Positions 13,545 to 27,002 of a DNA stretch of 64,000 nucleotides are shown here, in pieces. The notes beneath the pieces are model-generated. The model worked only from the letters and a program-made list of their open reading frames with translations, did no database searches and was not told the DNA's origin. The stretch lies in assembly GCA_023053545.1 (NCBI GenBank), contig JAKZAN010000093.1, forward strand, positions 57,895 to 121,894. Direction: 5' to 3'. The DNA is from Lepidurus packardi. Its lineage: Eukaryota; Arthropoda; Branchiopoda; Notostraca; Triopsidae. The position numbers and the translations under genes are program-made. Every line of letters starts with the position of its first letter. The first letter of the stretch is position 1.

Positions 13545-14496
13545 AGGATTGATTGAATTCCTTTCTTACTGAATTAATTCATTACGGACTTATTTAATCC
13601 ATTACGGACTGAATTATTTCCTTACGGACTTAATTAAATCCTTACAGACTGAATTAATTCCTTATGAACTTAATTAATTCCCTTAAGGAATAAATTAATT
13701 AATTACGGACTGAAATAATTCCTTACGGACTGAATTAATTCCTTACGGACTAAATTAATTCTTTAATTAATTCCGTACGGACTGAATTAATTTCATACGG
13801 ACTGAATTAATTCATTTCGGACTTAATTAATCGATTACGGACTGAATTAATTCCTTACGTAATGAACTTATTCCTTACGGACTGAATTAATTCCTTACGG
13901 ACTGAATTAATTCCTTACGGACTGTATTAATTCCTTACGGACTGAATTAATTCCTTACGGACTGAATTAATACCTTACGGACTGAATTAATTCATTACGG
14001 ACTGAATTAATTCATTACGGACTGAATTAATACCTCACGGACTGAATTAAATCCTTACGGACTGAATTAATTCCTTACGGACTGAATTAATTCCTTACGG
14101 ACTTAATTAATTCCTTACGGACTGAATTAATTCATTACGGACTGAATTAATTCCTTACGGACTGAATTAATTCCTTACGGACCTAATTAATTCCTTACGG
14201 ACGGAATTAATTCCTTACGGACCTAATTAATTAATTACGGACGGAATTAATTCTTCACGGACTTAATTAATTCCTTACGGTCTGAATTAATTCCGTACGG
14301 ATTTAATTAATTCTTTACGGACTGAATTAATTCCTTACGGACTGAATTAATTCATTATGGACTTAATTAATTCCGTAAGGAATGAATGAATTAATTACGG
14401 ACTGAATTAATTCCTTACGGACTGAATTAATTCCTTACGGACTGAATTAATTCCTTACGGACTGAATTTTTTCCTTACGGACTGAATTAATTCTTT
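13545..14496. repeat. 0.95-0.99 kb HOR, copy 1 of 3 (952 bp)
   Basis: S at 13545 is followed by CATTACGGACTTATTT, TTATGAACTT and the marker CCCTTAAGGAATAAATT near 13680, then CGATTACGG, ACGTAATGAAC, CCTCACGG and ACGGACCTAA/ACGGACGGAA monomers. The same order restarts at 14497 and 15489. Confidence 0.88.
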
Positions 14497-15488
14497 AGGA
14501 TTGATTGAATTCCTTTCTTACTGAATTAATTCATTACGGACTTATTTAATCCATTACGGACTGAATTATTTCCTTACGGACTTAATTAAATCCTTACAGA
14601 CTGAATTAATTCCTTATGAACTTAATTAATTCCCTTAAGGAATAAATTAATTAATTACGGACTGAAATAATTCCTTACGGACTGAATTAATTCCTTACGG
14701 ACTAAATTAATTCTTTAATTAATTCCGTACGGACTGAATTAATTTCATACGGACTGAATTAATTCATTTCGGACTTAATTAATCGATTACGGACTGAATT
14801 AATTCCTTACGTAATGAACTTATTCCTTACGGACTGAATTAATTCCTTACGGACTGAATTAATTCCTTACGGACTGTATTAATTCCTTACGGACTGAATT
14901 AATTCCTTACGGACTGAATTAATACCTTACGGACTGAATTAATTCATTACGGACTGAATTAATTCATTACGGACTGAATTAATACCTCACGGACTGAATT
15001 AAATCCTTACGGACTGAATTAATTCCTTACGGACTTAATTAATTCCTTACGGACTGAATTAATTCATTACGGACTGAATTAATTCCTTACGGACTGAATT
15101 AATTCCTTACGGACCTAATTAATTCCTTACGGACGGAATTAATTCCTTACGGACCTAATTAATTAATTACCGACGGAATTAATTCTTTACGGACTTAATT
15201 AATTCCTTACGTACTTAATTAATTCCTTACGGTCTGAATTAATTCCGTACGGATTTAATTAATTCCTTACGGACTGAATTAATTCCTTACGGACTGAATT
15301 AATTCATTATGGACTTAATTAATTCCGTAAGGAATGAATGAATTAATTACGGACTGAAATAATTCCTTACGGACTAAATTAATTCCTTACGGACTGAATT
15401 AATTCCTTACGGACTGAATTAATTCCTTACGGACTGAATTAATTCCTTACGGACTGAATTTTTTCCTTACGGACGGAATTAATTCTTT
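14497..15488. repeat. 0.95-0.99 kb HOR, copy 2 of 3 (992 bp)
   Basis: Same variant order as 13545-14496 but exactly 40 bp (two monomers) longer. It has its own changes, such as CCGACGG near 15170. Confidence 0.88.
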
Positions 15489-15925
15489 AGGATTGATTGA
15501 ATTCCTTTCTTACTGAATTAATTCATTACGGACTTATTTAATCCATTACGGACTGAATTATTTCCTTACGGACTTAATTAAATCCTTACAGACTGAATTA
15601 ATTCCTTATGAACTTAATTAATTCCCTTAAGGAATAAATTAATTAATTACGGACTGAAATAATTCCTTACGGACTGAATTAATTCCTTACGGACTAAATT
15701 AATTCTTTAATTAATTCCGTACGGACTGAATTAATTTCATACGGACTGAATTAATTCATTTCGGACTTAATTAATCGATTACGGACTGAATTAATTCCTT
15801 ACGTAATGAACTTATTCCTTACGGACTGAATTAATTCCTTACGGACTGAATTAATTCCTTACGGACTGAATTAATTCCTTACGGACTGAATTAATTCCTT
15901 ACGGACTGAATTAATACCTTACGGA
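15489..15925. repeat. 0.95-0.99 kb HOR, copy 3 of 3 (truncated)
   Basis: Follows copies 1 and 2 through CCCTTAAGGAATA and ACGTAATGAAC, then leaves the family at about 15926, where ACGGATTTAA appears instead of ACGGACTGAA. The junction falls inside a monomer without shifting the register. Confidence 0.82.
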
Positions 15926-17107
15926 TTTAATTAATTCCTTACGGTCTGAATTAATTCCGTACGGATTTAATTAATTCCTTACGGACTGAATTAATTCATT
16001 ATGGACTTAATTAATTCCGTAAGGAATGAATGAATTAATTACGGACTGAAAGAATTCCTTACGGACTGAATTAATTCCTTACGAACTGAATTAATTCCTT
16101 ACGGAGTGAATGAATTCCTTACGGACTGAATTAATTCCTTACGGACTGAATGAGTTCCTTACGGACTGAATTAATTCTTTAGGATTTATTGAATTCCTTT
16201 CTTACTGAATTAACTACTTACGGACTGAATGAATTCCTTACGGACTGAATTAATTCCTTACGGACTGAATTAATTCCTTACGTACTGAATTAATACCTTA
16301 CGGATTTAATTAATTCCTTACGGTCTGAATTAATTCCGTACGGATTTAATTAATTCCTTACGGACTGAATTAATTCCTTACTGACTGAATTAATTCCTTA
16401 CGGACTGAATTAATTCCTTACGGACTGAATTAATTCCTTAATTCCTTAATTCCTTAATTAATTCCTTACGGACTGAATTAATTTCATCCGGACTGAATTA
16501 ATTCATTACGCACTTAATTAATCCATTACGGACTGAATTATTTCCTTACGTATGGAAGTTATTCCTTACGGACTGAATTAATTCCTTACGGACTGAATCA
16601 ATTCCTTACGGACTGAATTAATACCTTACGGACTGAATTAAATCCTTACGGACTGAATTAATTCCTTACGGACTTAATTAATTCCTTACGGACTGAATTA
16701 ATTCATTACGGACTGAATTAATTCCTTACGGACTGAATTAATTCCTTACGGGCCTAATTAATTCCTTACGGACGGAATTAATTCTTTACGGACTTAATTA
16801 ATTCCTTACGGACTTAATTAATTCCTTACGTACTTAATTAATTCCTTACGGTCTGAATTAATTCCGTACGGGTTTAATTAATTCCTTACGGACTGAATTA
16901 ATTCCTTACGGACTGAATTAATTCATTATGGACTTAATTAATTCCGTAATAAATGAATGAATTAATTACGGATTGAAATAATTCCTTACGGACTAAATTA
17001 ATTCCTTACGAACTGAATTAATTCCTTACGGACTGAATTAATTCCTTACGGACTGAATTAATTCCTTATGGACTGAATTATTTCCTTACGGACTGAATTA
17101 ATTCTTT
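15926..17107. repeat. Linker block with 8-bp expansion and GTATGGAAG cassette
   Basis: Contains the GGATTTATTG S subtype at 16181, three copies of TCCTTAAT at 16435-16458, and the CATCCGG/ACGCAC cassette in its GTATGGAAG subtype near 16550. That subtype recurs near 18864, 24855 and 60662. It also has ACGGGCCTAA, CCGTACGGGTTT and the degraded dyad CCGTAATAAATG near 16945. Confidence 0.7.
16435..16458. repeat. TCCTTAAT 8-bp microrepeat, 3 units
   Basis: Partial-monomer junction. Most junctions of this kind have two TCCTTAAT units; this one has three. It precedes a CATCCGG/ACGCAC cassette. Confidence 0.88.
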
Positions 17108-18278
17108 AGGATTGATTGAATTCCTTTCTTACTGAAAAAATTCCTTACGGACTGAATTAATACCTTAATTAATTCCTAACGGACTGAATTAATTCCTTAC
17201 GGACTGAATTAATTCCTTAATTCCTTAATTAATTCCTTACGGACTGAATTAATTTCATCCGGACTGAATTAATTCATTACGCACTTAAAGAATCCATTAC
17301 GGACTGAATTAATTCCTTACGGACTGTATTAATTCCTTACGGACTGAATTAATTCCTTACGGACTTAATTAATTCCTTACGGACTGAATTAATTCATTAC
17401 GGACTGAATTAATTTATTACGGACTGAATTAATACCTCACGGACTGAATTAAATCCTTACGGACTGAATTAATTCCTTACGGACATAATTAATTCCTTAC
17501 GGACTGAATTAATTCATTACGGACTGAATTAATTCCTTACGGACTGAATTAATTCCTTACGGACCTAATTAATTCCTTACGGACGGAATTAATTCTTTAC
17601 GGACTTAATTAATTCCTTACGGACTTAATTAATTCCTTACGTACTTAATTAATTCCTTACGGTCTGAATTAATTCCGTACGGATTTAATTAATTCCTTAC
17701 GGACTGAATTAATTCATTATGGACTTAATTAATTCCGTAAGGAATGAATTAATTAATTACGGACTGAAATAATTCCTTACGGACTAAATTAATTCCTTAC
17801 GGACTGAATTAATTCCTTACGGACTGTATTAATTCCTTACGGACTGAATTAATACCTTACGGACTGAATTAAATCCTTACGGACTGAATTAATTCCTTAC
17901 GGACTTAATTAATTCCTTACGGACTTAATTAATTCTTTACGGACTGAATTATTTCATTACGGACTGAATTAATTCATTACGGACTGAATTAATACCTCAC
18001 GGACTGAAACAAATCCTTATGGACTGAATTAATTCCTTACGGACTTAATTAATTCCTTACGGACTGAATTAATTAATTACGGACTGAATTAATTCCTTAC
18101 GGAATGAATGAATTAATTACGGACTGAAATAATTCCTTACGGACTAAATTAATTCCTTACGGACTGAATTAATTCCTTACGGACTGAATTAATTCCTTAC
18201 GGACTGAATTAATTCCTTACGGACTGAATTAATTCCTTACGGACTGAATTATTTCCTTACGGACTGAATTAATTCTTT
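17108..18278. repeat. 1,171-bp module, first of the 17-19 kb / 23-25 kb pair
   Basis: Starts at an A-run S and carries CCTAACGG near 17175 and the rare GAAACAAATCCTTATGG near 18006. The same module occupies 23093-24263 at an offset of 5,985 bp, with GAAAC at 23991. The two share total length and end variants but differ in monomer order in part of the middle, near 17.3 versus 23.3 kb, so one has been patched. Confidence 0.75.
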
Positions 18279-19278
18279 AGGATTGATTGAATTCCTTTCT
18301 TACTGAATTAATTCATTACGGACTTAATTAATCCATTACGGACTGAATTATTTCCTTACGGACTTAATTAAATCCTTACAGACTGAATTAATTCCTTATG
18401 GACTTAATTAATTCCCTTAAGGAATGAATTAATTAATTACGGACTGAAATAATTCCTTACGGACTGAATTAATTCCTTACGGACTAAATTAATTATTTAA
18501 TTAATTCCGTACGGACTGAATTAATTTCATACGGACTGAATTAATTCATTTCGGACTTAATTAATCGATTACGGACTGAATTAATTCCTTACGTAATGAA
18601 CTTATTCCTTACGGATTTAATTAATTCCTTACGGTCTGAATTAATTCCGTACGGATTTAATTAATTCCTTACGGACTGAATTAATTCCTTACTGACTGAA
18701 TTAATTCCTTACGGACTGAATTAATTCCTTACGGACTGAATTAATTCCTTAATTCCTTAATTCCTTAATTAATTCTTTACGGACTGAATTAATTTCATCC
18801 GGACTGAATTAATTCATTACGCACTTAATTAATCCATTACGGACTGAATTATTTCCTTACGTATGGAAGTTATTCCTTACGGACTGAATTAATTCCTTAC
18901 GGACTGAATCAATTCATTACGGACTGAATTAATACCTTACGGACTGAATTAAATCCTTACGGACTGAATTAATTCCTTACGGACTTAATTAATTCCTTAC
19001 GGACTGAATTAATTCATTACGGACTGAATTAATTCCTTACGGACTGAATTAATTCCTTACGGGCCTAATTAATTCCTTACGGACGGAATTAATTCTTTAC
19101 GGACTTAATTAATTCCTTACGGACTTAATTAATTCCTTACGTACTTAATTAATTCCTTACGGTCTGAATTAATTCCGTACGGGTTTAATTAATTCCTTAC
19201 GGACTGAATTAATTCCTTACGGACTGAATTAATTCCTTACGGACTGAATTATTTCCTTACGGACTGAATTAATTCTTT
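18279..19278. repeat. 1.0-kb module, pair of 24264-25271
   Basis: S at 18279, then CATTACGGACTTAATTAATCC, the CCCTTAAGGAATG marker near 18415, CGATTACGG, ACGTAATGAAC, three TCCTTAAT units at 18746-18769 and the GTATGGAAG cassette. The copy at 24264 is 8 bp longer because it has a fourth TCCTTAAT. The first ~470 bp is also shared with 61891-62350. Confidence 0.85.
18746..18769. repeat. TCCTTAAT 8-bp microrepeat, 3 units
   Basis: Same junction as at 16435 and the counterpart of the four-unit version at 24731, preceding the GTATGGAAG cassette. Confidence 0.88.
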
Positions 19279-19909
19279 AGGATTGATTGAATTCCTTTCT
19301 TACTGAAAAAATTCCTTACGGACTGAATTAATTCCTTAATTAATTCCTTACGGACTGAATTAATTTCATACAGACTGAATTAATTCCTTACGGACTGAAT
19401 TAATTCCTTACGGACTGAATTAATTCCTTAATTCCTTAATTAATTCCTTTCGGACTGAATTAATTTCATCCGGACTGAATTAATTCCTTACGGACTTAAT
19501 TAATTCCTTACGGACTGAATTAATTCATTACGGACTGAATTAATTCATTACGGACTGAATTAATACCTCACGGACTGAATTAAATCCTTACGGACTGAAT
19601 TAATTCCTTACGGACTTAATTAATTCCTTACGGACTGAATTAATTCATTACGGACTGAATTAATTCCTTACGGACTGAATTAATTCCTTACGGACCTAAT
19701 TAATTCCTTACGGACGGAATTAATTCTTTACGGACTTAATTAATTCCTTACGGACTTAATTAATTCCTTACGTACTTAATTAATTCCTTACGGTCTGAAT
19801 TAATTCCGTACGGATTTAATTAATTCCTTACGGACTGAATTAATTCCTTACGGACTGAATTAATTCCTTACGGACTGAATTATTTCCTTACGGACTGAAT
19901 TAATTCTTT
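19279..19909. repeat. 631-bp shortened relative of the 1,171-bp module
   Basis: Begins like 19910 and 25272 (A-run S, then CATACAGACTG near 19370) but reaches the next S after 631 bp instead of 1,171. The missing 540 bp is 27 monomers, consistent with unequal exchange in register. Confidence 0.75.
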
Positions 19910-21080
19910 AGGATTGATTGAATTCCTTTCTTACTGAAAAAATTCCTTACGGACTGAATTAATTCCTTAATTAATTCCTTACGGACTGAATTAATTTCAT
20001 ACAGACTGAATTAATTCCTTACGGACTGTATTAATTCCTTACGGACTGAATTAATTCCTTAATTCCTTAATTAATTCCTTACGGACTGAATTAATTTCAT
20101 CCGGACTGAATTAATTCCTTACGGACTTAATTAATTCCTTACGGACTGAATTAATTCATTACGGACTGAATTAATTCATTACGGACTGAATTAATACCTC
20201 ACGGACTGAATTAAATCCTTACGGACTGAATTAATTCCTTACGGACTTAATTAATTCCTTACGGACTGAATTAATTCATTACGGACTGAATTAATTCCTT
20301 ACGGACTGAATTAATTCCTTACGGACCTAATTAATTCCTTACGGACGGAATTAATTCTTTACGGACTTAATTAATTCCTTACGGACTTAATTAATTCCTT
20401 ACGTACTTGATTAATTCCTTACGGTCTGAATTAATTCCGTACGGATTTAATTAATTCCTTACGGACTGAATTAATTCATTATGGACTTAATTAATTCCGT
20501 AAGGAATGAATGAATTAATTACGGACTGAAATAATTCCTTACGGACTAAATTAATTCCTTACGGACTGAATTAATTCCTTACGGACTGTATTAATTCCTT
20601 ACGGACTGAATTAATACCTTACGGACTGAATTAAATCCTTACGGACTGAATTAATTCCTTACGGACTTAATTAATTCCTTACGGACTTAATTAATTCTTT
20701 ACGGACTGAATTAATTCATTACGGACTGAATTAATTCATTACGGACTGAATTAATACCTCACGGACTGAATTAAATCCTTACGGACTGAATTAATTCATT
20801 ACGGACTGAATTAATTCCTTACGGACTGAATTAATTCCTTACGGACCTAATTAATTCCTTACGGACGGAATTAATTCTTTACAGACTTAATTAATTCATT
20901 ATGGACTTAATTAATTCCGTAAGGAATGAATGAATTAATTACGGACTGAAATAATTCCTTACGGACTAAATTAATTCCTTACGGACTGAATTAATTCCTT
21001 ACGGACTGAATTAATTCCTTACGGACTGAATTAATTCCTTACGGACTGAATTATTTCCTTAGGGACTGAATTAATTCTTT
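19910..21080. repeat. 1.17-1.25 kb module, copy 1 of 3
   Basis: Exactly 1,171 bp between S sites. It carries CATACAGACTG, CCTTAATTCC, CCTCACGG, ACGTACTTGATT near 20402, two CCGTAAGGAAT dyads near 20498 and 20918, and TTAGGGACTG at the end near 21061. The same order is found at 25272-26442 and 27003-28253. Confidence 0.87.
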
Positions 21081-22188
21081 AGGATTGATTGAATTCCTTT
21101 CTTACTGAATTAATTCATTACGGACTTAATTAATCCATTACGGACTGAATTATTTCCTTACGGACTTAATTAAATCCTTACAGACTGAATTAATTCCTTA
21201 TGGACTTAATTAATTCCCTTAAGGAATGAATTAATTAATTACGGACTGAAATAATTCCTTACGGACTGAATTAATTCCTTACGGACTAAATTAATTCTTT
21301 AATTAATTCCGTACGGACTGAATTAATTTCATACGGACTGAATTAATTCATTTCGGACTTAATTAATCGATTACGGACTGAATTAATTCCTTACGTAATG
21401 AACTTATTCCTTACGGACTGAATTAATTCCTTACGGACTGAATTAATTCCTTACGGACTGAATTAATTCCTTACGGACTGAATTAATACCTTACGGATTT
21501 AATTAATTCCTTACGGTCTGAATTAATTCTTTACGGACTTAATTAATTCCTTACGGACTTAATTAATTCCTTACGTACTTAATTAATTCCTTACGGTCTG
21601 AATTAATTCCGTACGGATTTAATTAATTCCTTACGGACTGAATTAATTCATTATGGACTTAATTAATTCCGTAAGGAATGAATGAATTAATTACGGACTG
21701 AAATAATTCCTTACGGACTAAATTAATTCCTTACGGACTGAATTAATTCCTTACGGACTGTATTAATTCCTTACGGACTGAATTAATACCTTACGGACTG
21801 AATTAAATCCTTACGGACTGAATTAACTCCTTACGGACTTAATTAATTCCTTACGGACTGAATTAATTCCGTACGGATTTTATTAATTCCTTACGGACTG
21901 AATTAATTCCTTACGAACTGAATTAATTCCTTACTGACTGAATTAATTCCTTACGGACTGAATGAATTCCTTACGGACTGAATTAATTCCTTACGGACTG
22001 AATTAATTCCTTAATTCCTTAATTAATTCCTTACGGACTGAATTAATTTCATCCGGACTGAATTAATTCATTACGCACTTAATTAATCCATTACGGACTG
22101 AATTATTTCCTTACGTATTGAAGTTATTCCTTACGGACTGAATTAATTCCTTACGGACTGAATTAATTCCTTACGGACTGAATTAATT
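21081..22188. repeat. 1.1-kb segment duplicated at 28254-29361
   Basis: Offset 7,173 bp throughout, checked at S (21081/28254) and at ACGAACTG (21913/29086). It contains CCCTTAAGGAATG, CGATTACGG, ACGTAATGAAC, CCGTACGGATTTTATT and the CATCCGG/ACGCAC cassette. I saw no length change along 1,108 bp. Confidence 0.88.
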
Positions 22189-23092
22189 TCATCCGGACTG
22201 AATTAATTCATTACGCACTTAATTAATCCATTACGGACTGAATTAATTCCTTACGGACTGTATTAATTCCTTACGGACTGAATTAATTCCTTACGGACTT
22301 AATTAATTCCTTACGGACTGAATTAATTCATTACGGACTGAATTAATTCATTACGGACTGAATTAATACCTCACGGACTGAATTAAATCCTTACGGACTG
22401 AATTAATTCCTTACGGACTTAATTAATTCCTTACGGACTGAATTAATTCATTACGGACTGAATTAATTCCTTACGGACTGAATTAAATCCTTACGGACTG
22501 AATTAATTCCTTACGGACTTAATTAATTCCTTACGGACTGAATTAATTCATTACGGACTGAATTAATTCCTTACGGACTGAATTAATTCCTTACGGACCT
22601 AATTAATTCCTTACGGACGGAATTAATTCTTTACGGACTTAATTAATTCCTTACGGACTTAATTAATTCCTTACGTACTTAATTAATTCCTTACGGTCTG
22701 AATTAATTCCGTACGGATTTAATTAATTCCTTACGGACTGAATTAATTCATTATGGACTTAATTAATTCCGTAAGGAATGAATGAATTAATTACGGACTG
22801 AAATAATTCCTTACGGACTAAATTAATTCCTTACGGACTGAATTAATTCCTTACGGACTGTATTAATTCCTTACGGACTGAATTAATACCTTACGGACTG
22901 AATTAAATCCTTACGGACTGAATTAATTCCTTACGGACTTAATTAATTCCTTACGGACTTAATTAATTCCTTACGGACTGAATTAATTCCTTACGAACTG
23001 AATTAATTCCTTACGGACTGAATTAATTCCTTACGGACTGAATTAATTCCTTGTGGACTGAATTATTTCCTTACGGACTGAATTAATTCTTT
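22189..23092. repeat. Linker block after the 7,173-bp-offset duplication
   Basis: Second CATCCGG/ACGCAC cassette near 22190, CCTCACGG near 22372, ACGGACCTAA/ACGGACGGAA near 22597, a dyad near 22769, and TTGTGGACTG near 23051, a double change not seen elsewhere. No S until 23093. Confidence 0.7.
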
Positions 23093-24263
23093 AGGATTGA
23101 TTGAATTCCTTTCTTACTGAAAAAATTCCTTACGGACTGAATTAATTCCTTAATTAATTCCTAACGGACTGAATTAATTCCTTACGGACTGAATTAATTC
23201 CTTAATTCCTTAATTAATTCCTTACGGACTGAATTAATTTCATCCGGACTGAATTAATTCATTACGCACTTAATTAATCCATTACGGACTGAATTAATTC
23301 ATTACGGACTGAATTAATACCTCACGGACTGAATTAAATCCTTACGGACTGAATTAATTCCTTACGGACTTAATTAATTCCTTACGGACTGAATTAATTC
23401 ATTACGGACTGAATTAATACCTCACGGACTGAATTAAATCCTTACGGACTGAATTAATTCCTTACGGACTTAATTAATTCCTTACGGACTGAATTAATTC
23501 ATTACGGACTGAATTAATTCCTTACGGACTGAATTAATTCCTTACGGACCTAATTAATTCCTTACGGACGGAATTAATTCTTTACGGACTTAATTAATTC
23601 CTTACGGACTTAATTAATTCCTTACGTACTTAATTAATTCCTTACGGTCTGAATTAATTCCGTACGGATTTAATTAATTCCTTACGGACTGAATTAATTC
23701 ATTATGGACTTAATTAATTCCGTAAGGAATGAATGAATTAATTACGGACTGAAATAATTCCTTACGGACTAAATTAATTCCTTACGGACTGAATTAATTC
23801 CTTACGGACTGTATTAATTCCTTACGGACTGAATTAATACCTTACGGACTGAATTAAATCCTTACGGACTGAATTAATTCCTTACGGACTTAATTAATTC
23901 CTTACGGACTTAATTAATTCCTTACGGACTGAATTATTTCATTACGGACTGAATTAATTCATTACGGACTGAATTAATACCTCACGGACTGAAACAAATC
24001 CTTATGGACTGAATTAATTCCTTACGGACTTAATTAATTCCTTACGGACTGAATTAATTAATTACGGACTGAATTAATTCCTTACGGAATGAATGAATTA
24101 ATTACGGACTGAAATAATTCCTTACGGACTAAATTAATTCCTTACGGACTGAATTAATTCCTTACGGACTGAATTAATTCCTTACGGACTGAATTAATTC
24201 CTTACGGACTGAATTAATTCCTTACGGACTGAATAATTTCCTTACGGAGTGAATTAATTCTTT
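23093..24263. repeat. 1,171-bp module, second of the 17-19 kb / 23-25 kb pair
   Basis: Counterpart of 17108-18278 at offset 5,985, with the same total length, CCTAACGG near the start and GAAACAAATCC at 23991. Between about 23280 and 23450 the monomer order differs from the partner: two CCTCACGG/AAATCC sets lie close together. Confidence 0.75.
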
Positions 24264-25271
24264 AGGATTGATTGAATTCCTTTCTTACTGAATTAATTCA
24301 TTACGGACTTAATTAATCCATTACGGACTGAATTATTTCCTTACGGACTTAATTAAATCCTTACAGACTGAATTAATTCCTTATGGACTTAATTAATTCC
24401 CTTAAGGAATGAATTAATTAATTACGGACTGAAATAATTCCTTACGGACTGAATTAATTCCTTACGGACTAAATTAATTCTTTAATTAATTCCGTACGGA
24501 CTGAATTAATTTCATACGGACTGAATTAATTCATTTCGGACTTAATTAATCGATTACGGACTGAATTAATTCCTTACGTAATGAACTTATTCCTTACGGA
24601 TTCAATTAATTCCTTACGGTCTGAATTAATTCCGTACGGATTTAATTAATTCCTTACGGACTGAATTAATTCCTTACTGACTGAATTAATTCCTTACGGA
24701 CTGAATTAATTCCTTACGGACTGAATTAATTCCTTAATTCCTTAATTCCTTAATTCCTTAATTAATTCTTTACGGACTGAATTAATTTCATCCGGACTGA
24801 ATTAATTCATTACGCACTTAATTAATCCATTACGGACTGAATTATTTCCTTACGTATGGAAGTTATTCCTTACGGACTGAATTAATTCCTTACGGACTGA
24901 ATCAATTCCTTACGGACTGAATTAATACCTTACGGACTGAATTAAATCCTTACGGACTGAATTAATTCCTTACGGACTTAATTAATTCCTTACGGACTGA
25001 ATTAATTCATTACGGACTGAATTAATTCCTTACGGACTGAATTAATTCCTTACGGGCCTAATTAATTCCTTACGGACGGAATTAATTCTTTACGGACTTA
25101 ATTAATTCCTTACGGACTTAATTAATTCCTTACGTACTTAATTAATTCCTTACGGTCTGAATTAATTCCGTACGGGTTTAATTAATTCCTTACGGACTGA
25201 ATTAATTCCTTACGGACTGAATTAATTCCTTACGGACTGAATTATTTCCTTACGGACTGAATTAATTCTTT
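24264..25271. repeat. 1.0-kb module, pair of 18279-19278
   Basis: 1,008 bp. Same variant order as 18279-19278, including CCCTTAAGGAATG, ACGTAATGAAC and GTATGGAAG, with an extra 8-bp TCCTTAAT unit at 24731-24762. It has ACGGATTCAATT near 24596 where the partner has ACGGATTTAATT. Confidence 0.87.
24731..24762. repeat. TCCTTAAT 8-bp microrepeat, 4 units
   Basis: Four perfect units. The extra unit accounts for the whole 8-bp length difference between the modules at 18279 and 24264, consistent with replication slippage. Confidence 0.9.
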
Positions 25272-26442
25272 AGGATTGATTGAATTCCTTTCTTACTGAA
25301 AAAATTCCTTACGGACTGAATTAATTCCTTAATTAATTCCTTACGGACTGAATTAATTTCATACAGACTGAATTAATTCCTTACGGACTGAATTAATTCC
25401 TTACGGACTGAATTAATTCCTTAATTCCTTAATTAATTCCTTACGGACTGAATTAATTTCATCCGGACTGAATTAATTCCTTACGGACTTAATTAATTCC
25501 TTACGGACTGAATTAATTCATTACGGACTGAATTAATTCATTACGGACTGAATTAATACCTCACGGACTGAATTAAATCCTTACGGACTGAATTAATTCC
25601 TTACGGACTTAATTAATTCCTTACGGACTGAATTAATTCATTACGGACTGAATTAATTCCTTACGGACTGAATTAATTCCTTACGGACCTAATTAATTCC
25701 TTACGGACGGAATTAATTCTTTACGGACTTAATTAATTCCTTACGGACTTAATTAATTCCTTACGTACTTAATTAATTCCTTACGGTCTGAATTAATTCC
25801 GTACGGATTTAATTAATTCCTTACGGACTGAATTAATTCATTATGGACTTAATTAATTCCGTAAGGAATGAATGAATTAATTACGGACTGAAATAATTCC
25901 TTACGGACTAAATTAATTCCTTACGGACTGAATTAATTCCTTACGGACTGTATTAATTCCTTACGGACTGAATTAATACCTTACGGACTGAATTAAATCA
26001 TTACGGACTGAATTAATTCCTTACGGACTTAATTAATTCCTTACGGACTTAATTAATTCTTTACGGACTGAATTAATTCATTACGGACTGAATTAATTCA
26101 TTACGGACTGAATTAATACCTCACGGACTGAATTAAATCCTTACGGACTGAATTAATTCATTACGGACTGAATTAATTCCTTACGGACTGAATTAATTCC
26201 TTACGGACCTAATTAATTCCTTACGGACGGAATTAATTCTTTACAGACTTAATTAATTCATTATGGACTTAATTAATTCCGTAAGGAATGAATGAATTAA
26301 TTACGGACTGAAATAATTCCTTACGGACTAAATTAATTCCTTACGGACTGAATTAATTCCTTACGGACTGAATTAATTCCTTACGGACTGAATTAATTCC
26401 TTACGGACTGAATTATTTCCTTAGGGACTGAATTAATTCTTT
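25272..26442. repeat. 1.17-1.25 kb module, copy 2 of 3
   Basis: 1,171 bp, the same length as 19910-21080, with the same markers: CATACAGACTG, CCTCACGG, two dyads near 25859 and 26279, and TTAGGGACTG near 26423. A private change is AAATCATTACGG near 25997. Confidence 0.87.
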
Positions 26443-27002
26443 AGGATTGATTGAATTCCTTTCTTACTGAATTAATTCATTACGGACTTAATTAATCCAT
26501 TACGGACTGAATTATTTCCTTACGGACTTAATTAAATCCTTACAGACTGAATTAATTCCTTATGGACTTAATTAATTCCCTTAAGGAATGAATTAATTAA
26601 TTACGGACTGAAATAATTCCTTACGGACTGAATCAATTCCTTACGGACTGAATTAATACCTTACGGACTGAATTAAATCCTTACGGACTGAATTAATTCC
26701 TTACGGACTTAATTAATTCCTTACGGACTGAATTAATTCATTACGGACTGAATTAATTCCTTACGGACTGAATTAATTCCTTACGGGCCTAATTAATTCC
26801 TTACGGACGGAATTAATTCTTTACGGACTTAATTAATTCCTTACGGACTTAATTAATTCCTTACGTACTTAATTAATTCCTTACGGTCTGAATTAATTCC
26901 GTACGGGTTTAATTAATTCCTTACGGACTGAATTAATTCCTTACGGACTGAATTAATTCCTTACGGACTGAATTATTTCCTTACGGACTGAATTAATTCT
27001 TT
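26443..27002. repeat. 560-bp shortened module
   Basis: Starts as the 24264 family (CATTACGGACTTAATTAATCC, CCCTTAAGGAATG near 26578), then jumps near 26630 to GACTGAATCAATTCC and ACGGGCCTAA, skipping the segment with the CATCCGG cassette. A fusion of two parts of the 1.0-kb module. Confidence 0.75.
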
